Source: Oscillospiraceae bacterium (GTDB lineage: Bacteria > Bacillota > Clostridia > Oscillospirales > Oscillospiraceae). Taken from it: DNA of 64,000 bases. The stretch covers positions 1-64,000 of the forward strand of contig SVMC01000003.1 in assembly GCA_015067585.1 (NCBI GenBank), read 5' to 3'. Below, piece after piece: positions 56,053-64,000 of this stretch; position 1 is the stretch's first letter, and each line of letters opens with the position of its first letter. The notes under the pieces are model-generated. The model did not search any database. It was not told the origin of the DNA and worked only from the letters and a program-made list of their open reading frames with translations. The position numbers were made by a program, and so were the translations under genes.

Positions 56053-57492
56053 ATGAAAAAACGAATTCTGTCATTGCTGCTTGCCTTTTCACTATGTATT
56101 GGAACCTTTGGCTACATAACAAATGAGGTTCAGGCGGGCACAGTGACTGACAATGATATCATCAATGCGGTATTGGTGGTCTTTAATTATAATGAAGGAA
56201 CCTACGACTCTGTCAACCGCAATGACAACGGCGCTTTGTCCATCGGCAAGCTGCAGTGGCACGGGCAGCGGGCGCTGGAGCTTATGAAGGATATCGCGGC
56301 AGCGGATCCTGCAACAGCGCAGCGGCTTTTAGGCGAGAGCCTGTATTATGAAGTCACCGGGGCTTACAGTGGTGCGTGGAATTACCGCACCCTGAGCCAG
56401 AGTGAGGGAGCCTGTTTCAGTGCGCTTCTGGCTACCAACGCATCCCGAAGCATTCAGGATGCCCTCGCCAGAAAGGACATCAGCACCTACATTTCTCACG
56501 GCAGAGCTGTCGGCATCAATACGGCACAGGCAATGGTATACTACTGCGATTTAGAGAACCAGTATGGCCCCGGCGGTGCGGGCAATCTTGTATCGAAGAT
56601 CAAAAACCGTACCGGAAAATTGACCGTCGATTCTCTGGAAGAGCTGCATAACAACCTCCTGCAGGTGACCGGCAATTATCACAGCCGCCGCAACTGGGTC
56701 TACGGCTATTGCAGCAGCATTGACTGGAGCAATCTGAGCTACAATCCGGGCAGCAGCGGCAATACAGGATATACGCCGCCTCCTGTTCCGAAAAATTTAG
56801 ATGTGCAGCCGCCGGAGATTAAAAATGCGTCTATCCAGTGCCTGAATCCGGAAGTTTTCCGGGTAGAGGTGGAAGCTTCTGACAATGTGCGTGTTTCCGA
56901 TTGCCGCGTGGAGATCGCAACCAAACAAAACAGCAAGGCGGATTGGGCAGGCTATGCCAGCCTTTCCGGAAAGACATGGAGCCTGGACTTTTCCACAGGC
57001 GGCAGCTATGCTGACGCGGAGCATTTTTACATCACCGTCACCGTATCCGACCCTTCCGGCAACGGCAGCAGCGCGGATCTTGAGGTGACCCGGCGGGAAC
57101 TGCGCATTGCCCAGGGTGATGTGAATAATGCCTGCCTTCGGGATGGTCATCATTACACTTTCCTCCACACCACGGAAGCAGGCTGCATTTCTCCCGGCTT
57201 CCGTGTGGAGCAGTGCAGCGAATGCCTGAAGCTGCACTATGTCAAGATGGAGCCTGCCAAACGCCATCGATTCCTGATCGTATCTGTACCTGCAACCTGC
57301 AGCCATGGCGGCTATATCCACTATACCTGCAAGGATTGTGATGTGGAGACCAAGGAACCCACGACATCAAGCAAAGATCATAACTGGGGAGAGTGGTATC
57401 CCAATAAATCCACAGGTATGATGGAGCGGAGCTGCATTGACTGCGCAATAGTGCAGAATGCTGCGGAATATGCTTATTTGCAGCCGAATTAA
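56053..57492 (+). CDS. Secreted putative lysozyme/chitosanase-like hydrolase with C-terminal Cys-rich modules
   Basis: Signal peptide; FNYNEGTYDSVNRNDNGALSIGKLQWHG; C-terminal CSECLKLHY ... YTCKDCDVETKE. Confidence 0.5.
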   Translation: MKKRILSLLLAFSLCIGTFGYITNEVQAGTVTDNDIINAVLVVFNYNEGTYDSVNRNDNGALSIGKLQWHGQRALELMKDIAAADPATAQRLLGESLYYEVTGAYSGAWNYRTLSQSEGACFSALLATNASRSIQDALARKDISTYISHGRAVGINTAQAMVYYCDLENQYGPGGAGNLVSKIKNRTGKLTVDSLEELHNNLLQVTGNYHSRRNWVYGYCSSIDWSNLSYNPGSSGNTGYTPPPVPKNLDVQPPEIKNASIQCLNPEVFRVEVEASDNVRVSDCRVEIATKQNSKADWAGYASLSGKTWSLDFSTGGSYADAEHFYITVTVSDPSGNGSSADLEVTRRELRIAQGDVNNACLRDGHHYTFLHTTEAGCISPGFRVEQCSECLKLHYVKMEPAKRHRFLIVSVPATCSHGGYIHYTCKDCDVETKEPTTSSKDHNWGEWYPNKSTGMMERSCIDCAIVQNAAEYAYLQPN

Positions 57493-57498
57493 ACAGAT

Positions 57499-57536
57499 AA
57501 CATCCGCTTTCCTGCAGGGAGAGCGGATGTTTTTTA
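57499..57536 (+). terminator. Intrinsic terminator
   Basis: AACATCCGCT-N13-AGCGGATGTTTTTT. Confidence 0.8.
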
Positions 57537-57538
57537 TG

Positions 57539-57934
57539 TCAACGGCAGCCGTGGCGTATGAGATTTTTCCCGAAGGTGCTTTTTGGGGGGTTCTTTTTCT
57601 TGACCCGCTGAGAGATCAGGAACAGTTGCCGGCAAATGATGATGAGACAGAAGAGCATCCCAAACAAGGAGCCGAACAGCTTATCCTGATATTCTTCCAC
57701 GCTATCTTCATAATCGACAAATACATAGCCGTCCTTTTCCATGGATTTGATATGGTTATGGGGCACATTGCCGCAGATGACCCGGAAGCGGTCTCCCGGC
57801 TGGATCTTAGAGAGGACGATCTGGGAATTGATGCCTTTCAGCGAATAAAAATCACCCCGAGTATCCACGATTTCCGGTGATGCTTCATGGGGCAGGTGCT
57901 GAACATATGTTGTATTTGGGCGCTTTTTCGCCAT
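57539..57934 (-). CDS. Hypothetical protein with C-terminal TM segment
   Basis: 131-aa ORF. Confidence 0.5.
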   Translation of the reverse strand: MAKKRPNTTYVQHLPHEASPEIVDTRGDFYSLKGINSQIVLSKIQPGDRFRVICGNVPHNHIKSMEKDGYVFVDYEDSVEEYQDKLFGSLFGMLFCLIIICRQLFLISQRVKKKNPPKSTFGKNLIRHGCR

Positions 57935-57957
57935 AGCATCACCTCAGATAAGAAATA

Positions 57958-58374
57958 TTACAACTTAGAAAGATCAACGCTTGTCAGGTAACGCCTTGCG
58001 GCAGGGGTGCATTGTCCGGACAGCCGTCCTTCGATTGCACAGATTCTGAGTTTTTGCAGATCGCCATACATAGCTTCCCATTTCCGAATCAGGTGCAGAA
58101 GATTTTCGTATGTGATCGGCTTTTTGTTTTCTGTCTGGTCTACACGGTAGGTGATCTGGCATTTTCCAATCGTTCTGATTGGGGATGATGCGAGTTCTTG
58201 CAGGCCAATGCCAAAATAGTAATACCATACATCTGCACCATACTGCGACTTCTGGATGGAGAAGACCAGTGAGAGGGAGCCAAGTGTCTTATACCAGGTC
58301 AGTTTGACCTTTTTGTAGCCCATCTTTTTGAGATGAGGGGCAAGTGCCAAAGCAAATTCTTCCGGTGTTTGCAT
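57958..58374 (-). CDS. DUF4304-like protein
   Basis: KKMGYKKVKLTWYKTLGSLSLVFSIQKSQYGADVWYYYFGIGL. Confidence 0.55.
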   Translation of the reverse strand: MQTPEEFALALAPHLKKMGYKKVKLTWYKTLGSLSLVFSIQKSQYGADVWYYYFGIGLQELASSPIRTIGKCQITYRVDQTENKKPITYENLLHLIRKWEAMYGDLQKLRICAIEGRLSGQCTPAARRYLTSVDLSKL

Positions 58375-58460
58375 GGTATCACATCCTTTCTGATTTATCA
58401 TACCATAAATTGCAGAACAGAACAAGGTTGGGTGGGTACTACAGACAATGGATGAAAAAT

Positions 58461-58487
58461 GCCGGGCAGAGGTTTTCTCTGCCCGGC
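58461..58487 (-). terminator. Intrinsic terminator of the NhaC-family gene
   Basis: GCCGGGCAGAG-N5-CTCTGCCCGGC; minus strand followed by ATTTTTC. Confidence 0.8.
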
Positions 58488-58510
58488 GGGGTTGATGTAG
58501 ATGTGATTGA

Positions 58511-60262
58511 TTATGCCTTGGACTTCTGCAGCTTCTTGATCACGAACAGGGTGCCGATGGTCAGCACGATGCCGAGGGGCAGTACCACCCAGATGTTGGG
58601 CAGGAAGCCGGAGATGACGAAGCAGACGAAGGAGATGGCAGCTACGGTGATGGCGTAGGGCAGCTGAGTGGCAACATGGTCCACATGGTTGCACTGTGCG
58701 CCGGCGGAAGCCATGATGGTGGTGTCGGAGATGGGGGAGCAGTGGTCACCGCAAACAGCACCGGCCAGGCAGGCGGACACGCCAACGAACAGCAGGGGGC
58801 TGGTTTCGGGGAAGATGCTGGTAACGATGGGGATGAGGATGCCGAAGGTACCCCAGGAGGTGCCGGTAGCGAAGGACAGGAAGCAGGCCACAACGAAGAT
58901 GATTGCGGGCAGGAAGGAGAACAGACCTGCAGCAGCGGAGGACATGATGCCTGCAACGAAGAACTTGGCACCCAGCAGACCGGTCATGTTCTTCAGGCTG
59001 GTGGCCAGGGTCAGGATCAGGATGGGGGGAACCATGGCGATGAAGCCCTGGGGAACGCACTTCATAGCATCCTTGAAGCTGATGACCCGGCGGAGCAGCA
59101 TATAAACAACGATGATGATCAGGGAGATGATACCGCCCCAGGGAAGGCCGATGTAAGCGTCGGTGTTGCCAAAGGCTGCGATGAAGTCGCCTGCGCACTC
59201 GGTGCCGCCCCATGCGTCAACGCCGAAGAAGCCGCCCACATGGATCAGGCCGAATACGCTGGAGATGATCAGAACGATGACGGGGAAGATCAGGTCGAAG
59301 ACGCGACCGCGGTCAGTGACAGGGGCTTCGTCATTGATGGCAATGTCGTCAGTGTTGCCGATGACATCGCCCTGCACGGCCTTGAATTCAAAGCCTGCCA
59401 TCTTGCCATAGTCAAAGCCCATGATAGAGATGGCAATGATGAACACGAAGGTCAGCAGAGAGTAGAAGTTGAAGGGGATGGCTTTGATAAAGAGCTCCAG
59501 ACCGGAGTAGGTCTCGCTCTCAACGCAGCCGGAAACTGCTGCGGCCCAGGAGGAGATGGGAGCGATCATGCAGACGGGAGCTGCGGTGGCATCGATGAGG
59601 TATGCCAGCTTGACGCGGGAGATCTTCTTGGCATCGGTGACAGGACGCATAACGGAACCGACAGTCAGGCAGTTGAAGTAGTCGTCGATGAAGATCAGAA
59701 CACCCAGAGCAAAGGTAGCCAGTGCAGCGCCGATCTTGGTCTTGACATGGGTAGCTGCCCAGCGGCCGAAGGCCTGGGAGCCGCCTGCACGGTTCACCAG
59801 AGCAACGATGATGCCCAGGATGACCAGGAAGGCGAAGATGCCGGCGCCGTCAGCGATGGAAGCCATCAGACCGTCGGTAACAACGGCATCAACGGTACCT
59901 GCAAAGTTGAAGTTGGTGTACATCAGGCCGCCGAGGACGACACCGACGAACAGGGAGGAATAAACTTCCTTGGTGATCAGGGCCAGAGCGATGGCCACAA
60001 TGGGGGGAACGAGTGCCCAGAAGGTGCCGTACATGGAACTGCCGGCTTCTTCCTGACCGGAACCACCACAGGTGGAACAGGTATATTCGGTTTCGTCGCC
60101 GGTTTCATAATCGGCAACGGCAACAACACCGGCGCCTTCGCATTCGCTGCAATCCTGCATACGAACCGCGCCGTTGGTGGTGACTGCACCGACGATGACT
60201 GCCGCGATGATCACGAAGACGACGATCAGTGCAATGATGGATGAACGTTTCATTCTTTTCAC
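58511..60262 (-). CDS. NhaC-family transporter, predicted lysine transporter (LysW-type) from its riboswitch; N-terminal DnaJ-type CxxCxGxG module
   Basis: NhaC-like TM pattern; CSECEGAG...CSTCGGSG between first TM and next TM; L-box upstream. Confidence 0.88.
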   Translation of the reverse strand: MKRMKRSSIIALIVVFVIIAAVIVGAVTTNGAVRMQDCSECEGAGVVAVADYETGDETEYTCSTCGGSGQEEAGSSMYGTFWALVPPIVAIALALITKEVYSSLFVGVVLGGLMYTNFNFAGTVDAVVTDGLMASIADGAGIFAFLVILGIIVALVNRAGGSQAFGRWAATHVKTKIGAALATFALGVLIFIDDYFNCLTVGSVMRPVTDAKKISRVKLAYLIDATAAPVCMIAPISSWAAAVSGCVESETYSGLELFIKAIPFNFYSLLTFVFIIAISIMGFDYGKMAGFEFKAVQGDVIGNTDDIAINDEAPVTDRGRVFDLIFPVIVLIISSVFGLIHVGGFFGVDAWGGTECAGDFIAAFGNTDAYIGLPWGGIISLIIIVVYMLLRRVISFKDAMKCVPQGFIAMVPPILILTLATSLKNMTGLLGAKFFVAGIMSSAAAGLFSFLPAIIFVVACFLSFATGTSWGTFGILIPIVTSIFPETSPLLFVGVSACLAGAVCGDHCSPISDTTIMASAGAQCNHVDHVATQLPYAITVAAISFVCFVISGFLPNIWVVLPLGIVLTIGTLFVIKKLQKSKA

Positions 60263-60278
60263 TCCTATAAAAATAAAA

Positions 60279-60307
60279 ATTGCGTCATGATAGGGTCATG
60301 ACGCAAT
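60279..60307 (-). terminator. Riboswitch expression-platform terminator
   Basis: ATTGCGTCATGA-N5-TCATGACGCAAT, then T-rich on the minus strand. Confidence 0.75.
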
Positions 60308-60322
60308 ACAAGTAACTGCATT

Positions 60323-60486
60323 AGACATGACAGCGCTCCACAGATGTGACAGTCTGACGGATCTTCTCCGCCAGCCCGGCGATTCCCGCGGCAGGCACCG
60401 CGAAAACACCTCGGCGAATTCCCCTTTCAGCGCCCGGCTGCCTGACCGGCATTCACGCCTACTGATGTCATTCGCACCTCTATCAT
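60323..60486 (-). ncRNA. Lysine riboswitch (L-box)
   Basis: Minus strand: AGAGGTGCGAATGACATCAGTAGG...GAAAGGGGAATTCGCCGAGGTG...GACTGTCACATCTGTGGAGCGCTGTC, the recognisable L-box conserved blocks. Confidence 0.93.
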
Positions 60487-60500
60487 AACTTTATACATAT

Positions 60501-60527
60501 ATTATAATGAAAGCCCCTGTTTGTCAA
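60501..60527 (-). promoter_or_regulatory. Promoter upstream of the lysine riboswitch
   Basis: Minus strand TTGACA with TATAAT about 15 nt downstream (or TAATAT at 17 nt). Confidence 0.55.
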
Positions 60528-60633
60528 CAGAATTCTATGTTTTACATGGTTTTTTTCTATTTTTGGCAGATCAGTGCTTTTTGTCGAACGATGCCGGGGC
60601 GGGACGCATATGCTAATGGCAGGAGGGATGAGG

Positions 60634-60888
60634 ATGAATGGATTTTATTTTACCTTTCGATCCGTAACGGCGGCACAGAAAGGCCACAGAGCGCTGTCGC
60701 TGGCAGGGGTTCCGTCCACGATGCTGCGCACTCCGGCGACCCTTTCGGTGCATGGCTGCGGTCATTGTCTGCGGGTATCCTCCCGCTGGGCAGCGCAGGC
60801 GGCAAAGGTACTGCAGGGCAGTGGGGTACAGCGCTGTTATGTACGCAGCGGAGACAGATTTGAGGAGGCCCAAGGTGATCTACTTTGA
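60634..60888 (+). CDS. DUF3343 (putative Se/S carrier-like) protein
   Basis: YFTFRSVTAAQKGHRALSLAGVPSTMLRTPATLSVHGCGHCLRV. Confidence 0.8.
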   Translation: MNGFYFTFRSVTAAQKGHRALSLAGVPSTMLRTPATLSVHGCGHCLRVSSRWAAQAAKVLQGSGVQRCYVRSGDRFEEAQGDLL

Positions 60889-62005
60889 TGCGGCAGCCAC
60901 CACGCTGCAGAAACCTCCTTCTGTCCGCCGTGCGGTAAACCGTGCCATGGAGCAGCTTGCCAGCCCCGGAAGGGGTGGGTATTGGGCTGCGCAGTCTGCG
61001 GAGCGAGCCATGTTTGAATGCCGCCTTGAGGCGGCAAAATTGTTTTCCTGTGAGCCGGAGCAGGCGGTGTTCACCATGAATGCCACCCATGGCCTGAATC
61101 TTGCCATCAAAAGCCTGGTATCAACGGGAGACCGGGTAGTGATCTCCGGCTTTGAACACAATGCGGTGCGCCGTCCCCTGCATGCGGTGGGAGCAAAGAT
61201 TGTAGTGGCAGGCAGAAAGCTCTTTGACCGGGAGGAACTGCTGAATGCCTTTGATAAGGAAATTACCAGGAATACAGCGGCGGTGGTCTGTACCCATGTG
61301 TCCAATGTGTTCGGCTATATTCTGCCTCTTGAAGAGCTTGCGGCGCTTTGCCGGGAGAGGGGAGTGCCGCTGATCGTGGATGCGTCTCAGTCCGCAGGGA
61401 GTCTGGCGGTGTCCATGAAATCTTTGGGGGCGCAGTTTATTGCCATGCCCGGGCATAAGGGCCTTTTTGGTCCCCAGGGTACGGGGCTTCTTCTGTGCGC
61501 CCAGCCGGGAAGACCCTTGATGGAGGGTGGTACCGGCACGCAATCCAGGCTTCCGGCAATGCCGGAGGAACTTCCCGAGCGGTTGGAGGCAGGTACGCCA
61601 AATGTGTGCGGTATTGCGGGCCTTTTGGCGGGATTGCAGTTTTTGGGGGATTGCGGCGGTGGAGAGATCCTTCGTCATGAAACCGCCCTTCGCTGCCGCC
61701 TGCAGGCAAAGCTTCGGAAATACCGCGCAGTACAATGCTTTTCCGCACTGCCTGAACTGCAAAGCGGTGTGCTCTCTATGCGGATCGACGGTGTGGACTG
61801 TGAGGACGCGGCGCAGATGCTGGCACAGAAGGGGATCGCCGTGCGTGCGGGTCTTCATTGCGCCCCGCTGGCCCACGAGAGTGCGGGGACATTGGATGGG
61901 GGGACACTGCGCATCAGCTTTAGTCCCTTTAATACTACCCGTGAGGTGGAGCAACTTGCATGCGCTATGGCGGAGATCCTTTATTTAACCGAAAGAAACA
62001 GGTAA
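60875..62005 (+). CDS. Class V aminotransferase / cysteine desulfurase family protein
   Basis: VIYFDAAATTLQKPPSV, MNATHGLNLAIKSL, VDASQSAGSLAV, MPGHKGLFGPQGTGLL, RAGLHCAPLAHE; GTG start with GAGGAG upstream. Confidence 0.9.
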   Translation: MIYFDAAATTLQKPPSVRRAVNRAMEQLASPGRGGYWAAQSAERAMFECRLEAAKLFSCEPEQAVFTMNATHGLNLAIKSLVSTGDRVVISGFEHNAVRRPLHAVGAKIVVAGRKLFDREELLNAFDKEITRNTAAVVCTHVSNVFGYILPLEELAALCRERGVPLIVDASQSAGSLAVSMKSLGAQFIAMPGHKGLFGPQGTGLLLCAQPGRPLMEGGTGTQSRLPAMPEELPERLEAGTPNVCGIAGLLAGLQFLGDCGGGEILRHETALRCRLQAKLRKYRAVQCFSALPELQSGVLSMRIDGVDCEDAAQMLAQKGIAVRAGLHCAPLAHESAGTLDGGTLRISFSPFNTTREVEQLACAMAEILYLTERNR

Positions 62006-62123
62006 TACCGAAAAAATACGGATTCCCACTTGCCAATGGGCGGAATTTGCACTATAATAAATTGATGATTATAAGTGCAACTATGCCCTTTTTTAGAAGA
62101 ACGCAATGTGGGGTGAATCACGA

Positions 62124-62993
62124 ATGATAGGACTAATGAATTCACTGCGGGAGTATGGCAGCCTGATCCCGAAACCAACGGTTATGGATATTCTGGATAT
62201 CCTGTTGGTTGCCTGCCTGTTTTACTGGATCTTTATGCTGATCCGGCAGACGCCTGCGTTCAGGATCCTGAAGAGCATTGGACTGATCCTGGTCGTGTTT
62301 GCTCTGACCCGGATCCTGCAGATGCATGCCCTAAACTTTGTGCTGAACTTTGTGTTGGAATTGGGTGCTTTTGCGCTGATCATTATTTTCCAGCCGGAGT
62401 TGCGTCGAGGTCTTGAGCATATCGGGGCCAGACGATTTATGGAGTATTTTTCCGGGCGGGACACCTCCAAACAGAGTGAGTATGTGGTGGAGCAGCTGGT
62501 TCTGGCCTGTGAAAAGTTTTCCCAAAGCCGTACCGGCGCTCTGATCGTTCTGGAACGAACCACCCCACTGGAGCATTATTTCACCAATGGCACCATCATC
62601 GATGCCAAGGTTTCCGAGGAGCTTCTGGCCAATATCTTCTTTCCCAAGGCGGCGCTGCATGACGGTGCGCTGATCATTCAGGGAGAGCGGGCGGCTGCAG
62701 CTGCCTGTGTGCTGCCTCTGACGGAGAATTCCCGACTCAGCTCCGATCTTGGTACCCGTCACCGTGCGGGCATCGGCATGAGCGAAGCAACGGATGCTGT
62801 GGTGGTGATCGTCTCGGAAGAGACCGGAATCATTTCCGTGGCTGTGGGCGGTCATCTCAAGCGGCATCTGGAACCGGAGACCCTGCAGAAGCTCCTGATT
62901 CAGGAACTGGGACTGCGGGAGGAGAATCAGCCGAACCTTTTGGATCGTTTGAAGCGGCATTTTACTGGGGAGGAAAAAGATCATGAGAAATAA
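62124..62993 (+). CDS. cdaA: Diadenylate cyclase CdaA
   Basis: DILLVACLFYWIFMLIRQT, FQPELRRGLEHIG, LHDGALII, GTRHRAGIGMSEATDAVVVIVSEETG. Confidence 0.95.
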   Translation: MIGLMNSLREYGSLIPKPTVMDILDILLVACLFYWIFMLIRQTPAFRILKSIGLILVVFALTRILQMHALNFVLNFVLELGAFALIIIFQPELRRGLEHIGARRFMEYFSGRDTSKQSEYVVEQLVLACEKFSQSRTGALIVLERTTPLEHYFTNGTIIDAKVSEELLANIFFPKAALHDGALIIQGERAAAAACVLPLTENSRLSSDLGTRHRAGIGMSEATDAVVVIVSEETGIISVAVGGHLKRHLEPETLQKLLIQELGLREENQPNLLDRLKRHFTGEEKDHEK

Positions 62994-64000
62994 ACTCCTT
63001 GCAATGCTGCTGGCCCTGCTTGCGGCGATCTCTGTCTGGCTTTATGATGTGACGGTGGTGAATCCAAATGACACGGATACCTTCTCTTCCATTCCCGTTG
63101 TATTTGAGAATGAAGACGCGATCAGGGAGCAGGATCTGATGATGACATCGGAACGCGATGTCACTGTGTCCCTGCGCATTTCCGGCAGACGGTCAGAACT
63201 GAAGAAGCTATCCAGAAACAATATTCAGATCACGGTAGATCTGTCTCAGGTCGATGAAGTGGGCACCCATGAGCTTCTCTACAATATCAGATATCCTGCC
63301 AATGTTTCCAGCGGAGAGCTTTCTGTTGAGACCCGTACACCCTCCTATGTTTCCGTAACGGTGGAGCATTATATCCGCCGGGCAGTGGAGGTCCGCACGG
63401 TCTTTGAGGGCGAAGGGACGGCGGAAAACGATGGCGAATCTCTGGCGATCGATACCGATGCTATGACCGTTTCCCCCATGGAAGTGATGGTCACCGGCCC
63501 TGCGGCACTGGTGGAAACCATCGACTACGCCAGAATCGTGATCAACAAAACTGCCATTACCCAGACGACAGTGGCGGATTACAGCTATGAACTGATGGAT
63601 CAGGATGGAGAAGTGATCCCACGGGATGAACTGGTGACGGATGTGGAAAAAGTTTCCGTGTCTATTCCGGTGCTGAAATACAAGGAAGTTCCGCTGACAC
63701 TCAAAACAGTGGCAGGCGGCGGCGCCACCGTCGATAATATCAGCTATACCCTTTCTGAGGAAAGCATCATGATCTCCGGCGATGCTGCCGCTGTGGATAA
63801 GATCAATCAGATCGAGCTGGGCACACTGGACTTTGCCACGGTGACCGGCCCCACCAATAAAACCTATCCCATCACCCTGCCGGAGGGCATCAACAATGCC
63901 TCCGGTGTGGCAGAGGTGCAGGCAGCGGTGCGGGTCACCGGTCTGAATGTTGTAACTATGACCATTTCTGATTTTGAGCTTATCAATGTGCCGGAGGATA
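62983..64000 (+). CDS. cdaR: YbbR-domain protein CdaR (3' end beyond window)
   Basis: ATG at 62983 overlapping cdaA; MRNKLLAMLLALLAAISVWLYDVTVVNPNDTDTFSSIPVVFENEDAI; runs off the window. Confidence 0.85.
   Translation, partial: MRNKLLAMLLALLAAISVWLYDVTVVNPNDTDTFSSIPVVFENEDAIREQDLMMTSERDVTVSLRISGRRSELKKLSRNNIQITVDLSQVDEVGTHELLYNIRYPANVSSGELSVETRTPSYVSVTVEHYIRRAVEVRTVFEGEGTAENDGESLAIDTDAMTVSPMEVMVTGPAALVETIDYARIVINKTAITQTTVADYSYELMDQDGEVIPRDELVTDVEKVSVSIPVLKYKEVPLTLKTVAGGGATVDNISYTLSEESIMISGDAAAVDKINQIELGTLDFATVTGPTNKTYPITLPEGINNASGVAEVQAAVRVTGLNVVTMTISDFELINVPED

Noticed and set aside
58676-60244. 522-aa plus-strand ORF
   Set aside because: Antisense shadow of the NhaC-family gene.

Overview
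The window looks like a chromosomal segment of a Gram-positive, gut-type Clostridia bacterium, probably Oscillospiraceae-like; this is inferred from gene content and codon bias, not from a marker gene. It is mostly housekeeping and metabolic genes: a divergent arginine-biosynthesis cluster (argF-argH-argG / argC-argJ-argB-argD), plsY, mutY, dus, bioY, cdaA-cdaR, an LTA synthase-like gene, a two-component system, MATE and MFS transporters, tRNA-Val(GAC) and tRNA-Leu(CAG). There is a lysine riboswitch upstream of an NhaC-family transporter. Two giant SLH-anchored surface enzymes stand out: a GH67-like alpha-glucuronidase/SGNH esterase fusion (2276 aa), and a domain-permuted GH3 enzyme with an array of CBM6-like modules and a 315-bp-period Ala-rich coiled-coil repeat (2626 aa). 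The observations I rate most worth follow-up are: (1) a small, very basic ORF (44710..44946) with a perfect 14-bp terminator hairpin inside its coding sequence, which is the gene logic of ArfA/BrfA ribosome-rescue factors; (2) a ~165-bp array of short hairpins joined by TATATCAT-like linkers after tRNA-Val; (3) an HTH regulator fused to a desulfoferrodoxin-like (superoxide reductase) domain; (4) an XRE repressor divergent from a 10-cysteine peptide, with an 11-bp inverted repeat embedding the promoter; (5) a 32-bp element carrying an ECF-like -35 (TGAAAC), repeated twice around an ECF sigma/DUF4367 operon. All calls come from reading the sequence and ORF translations; no database search was run.
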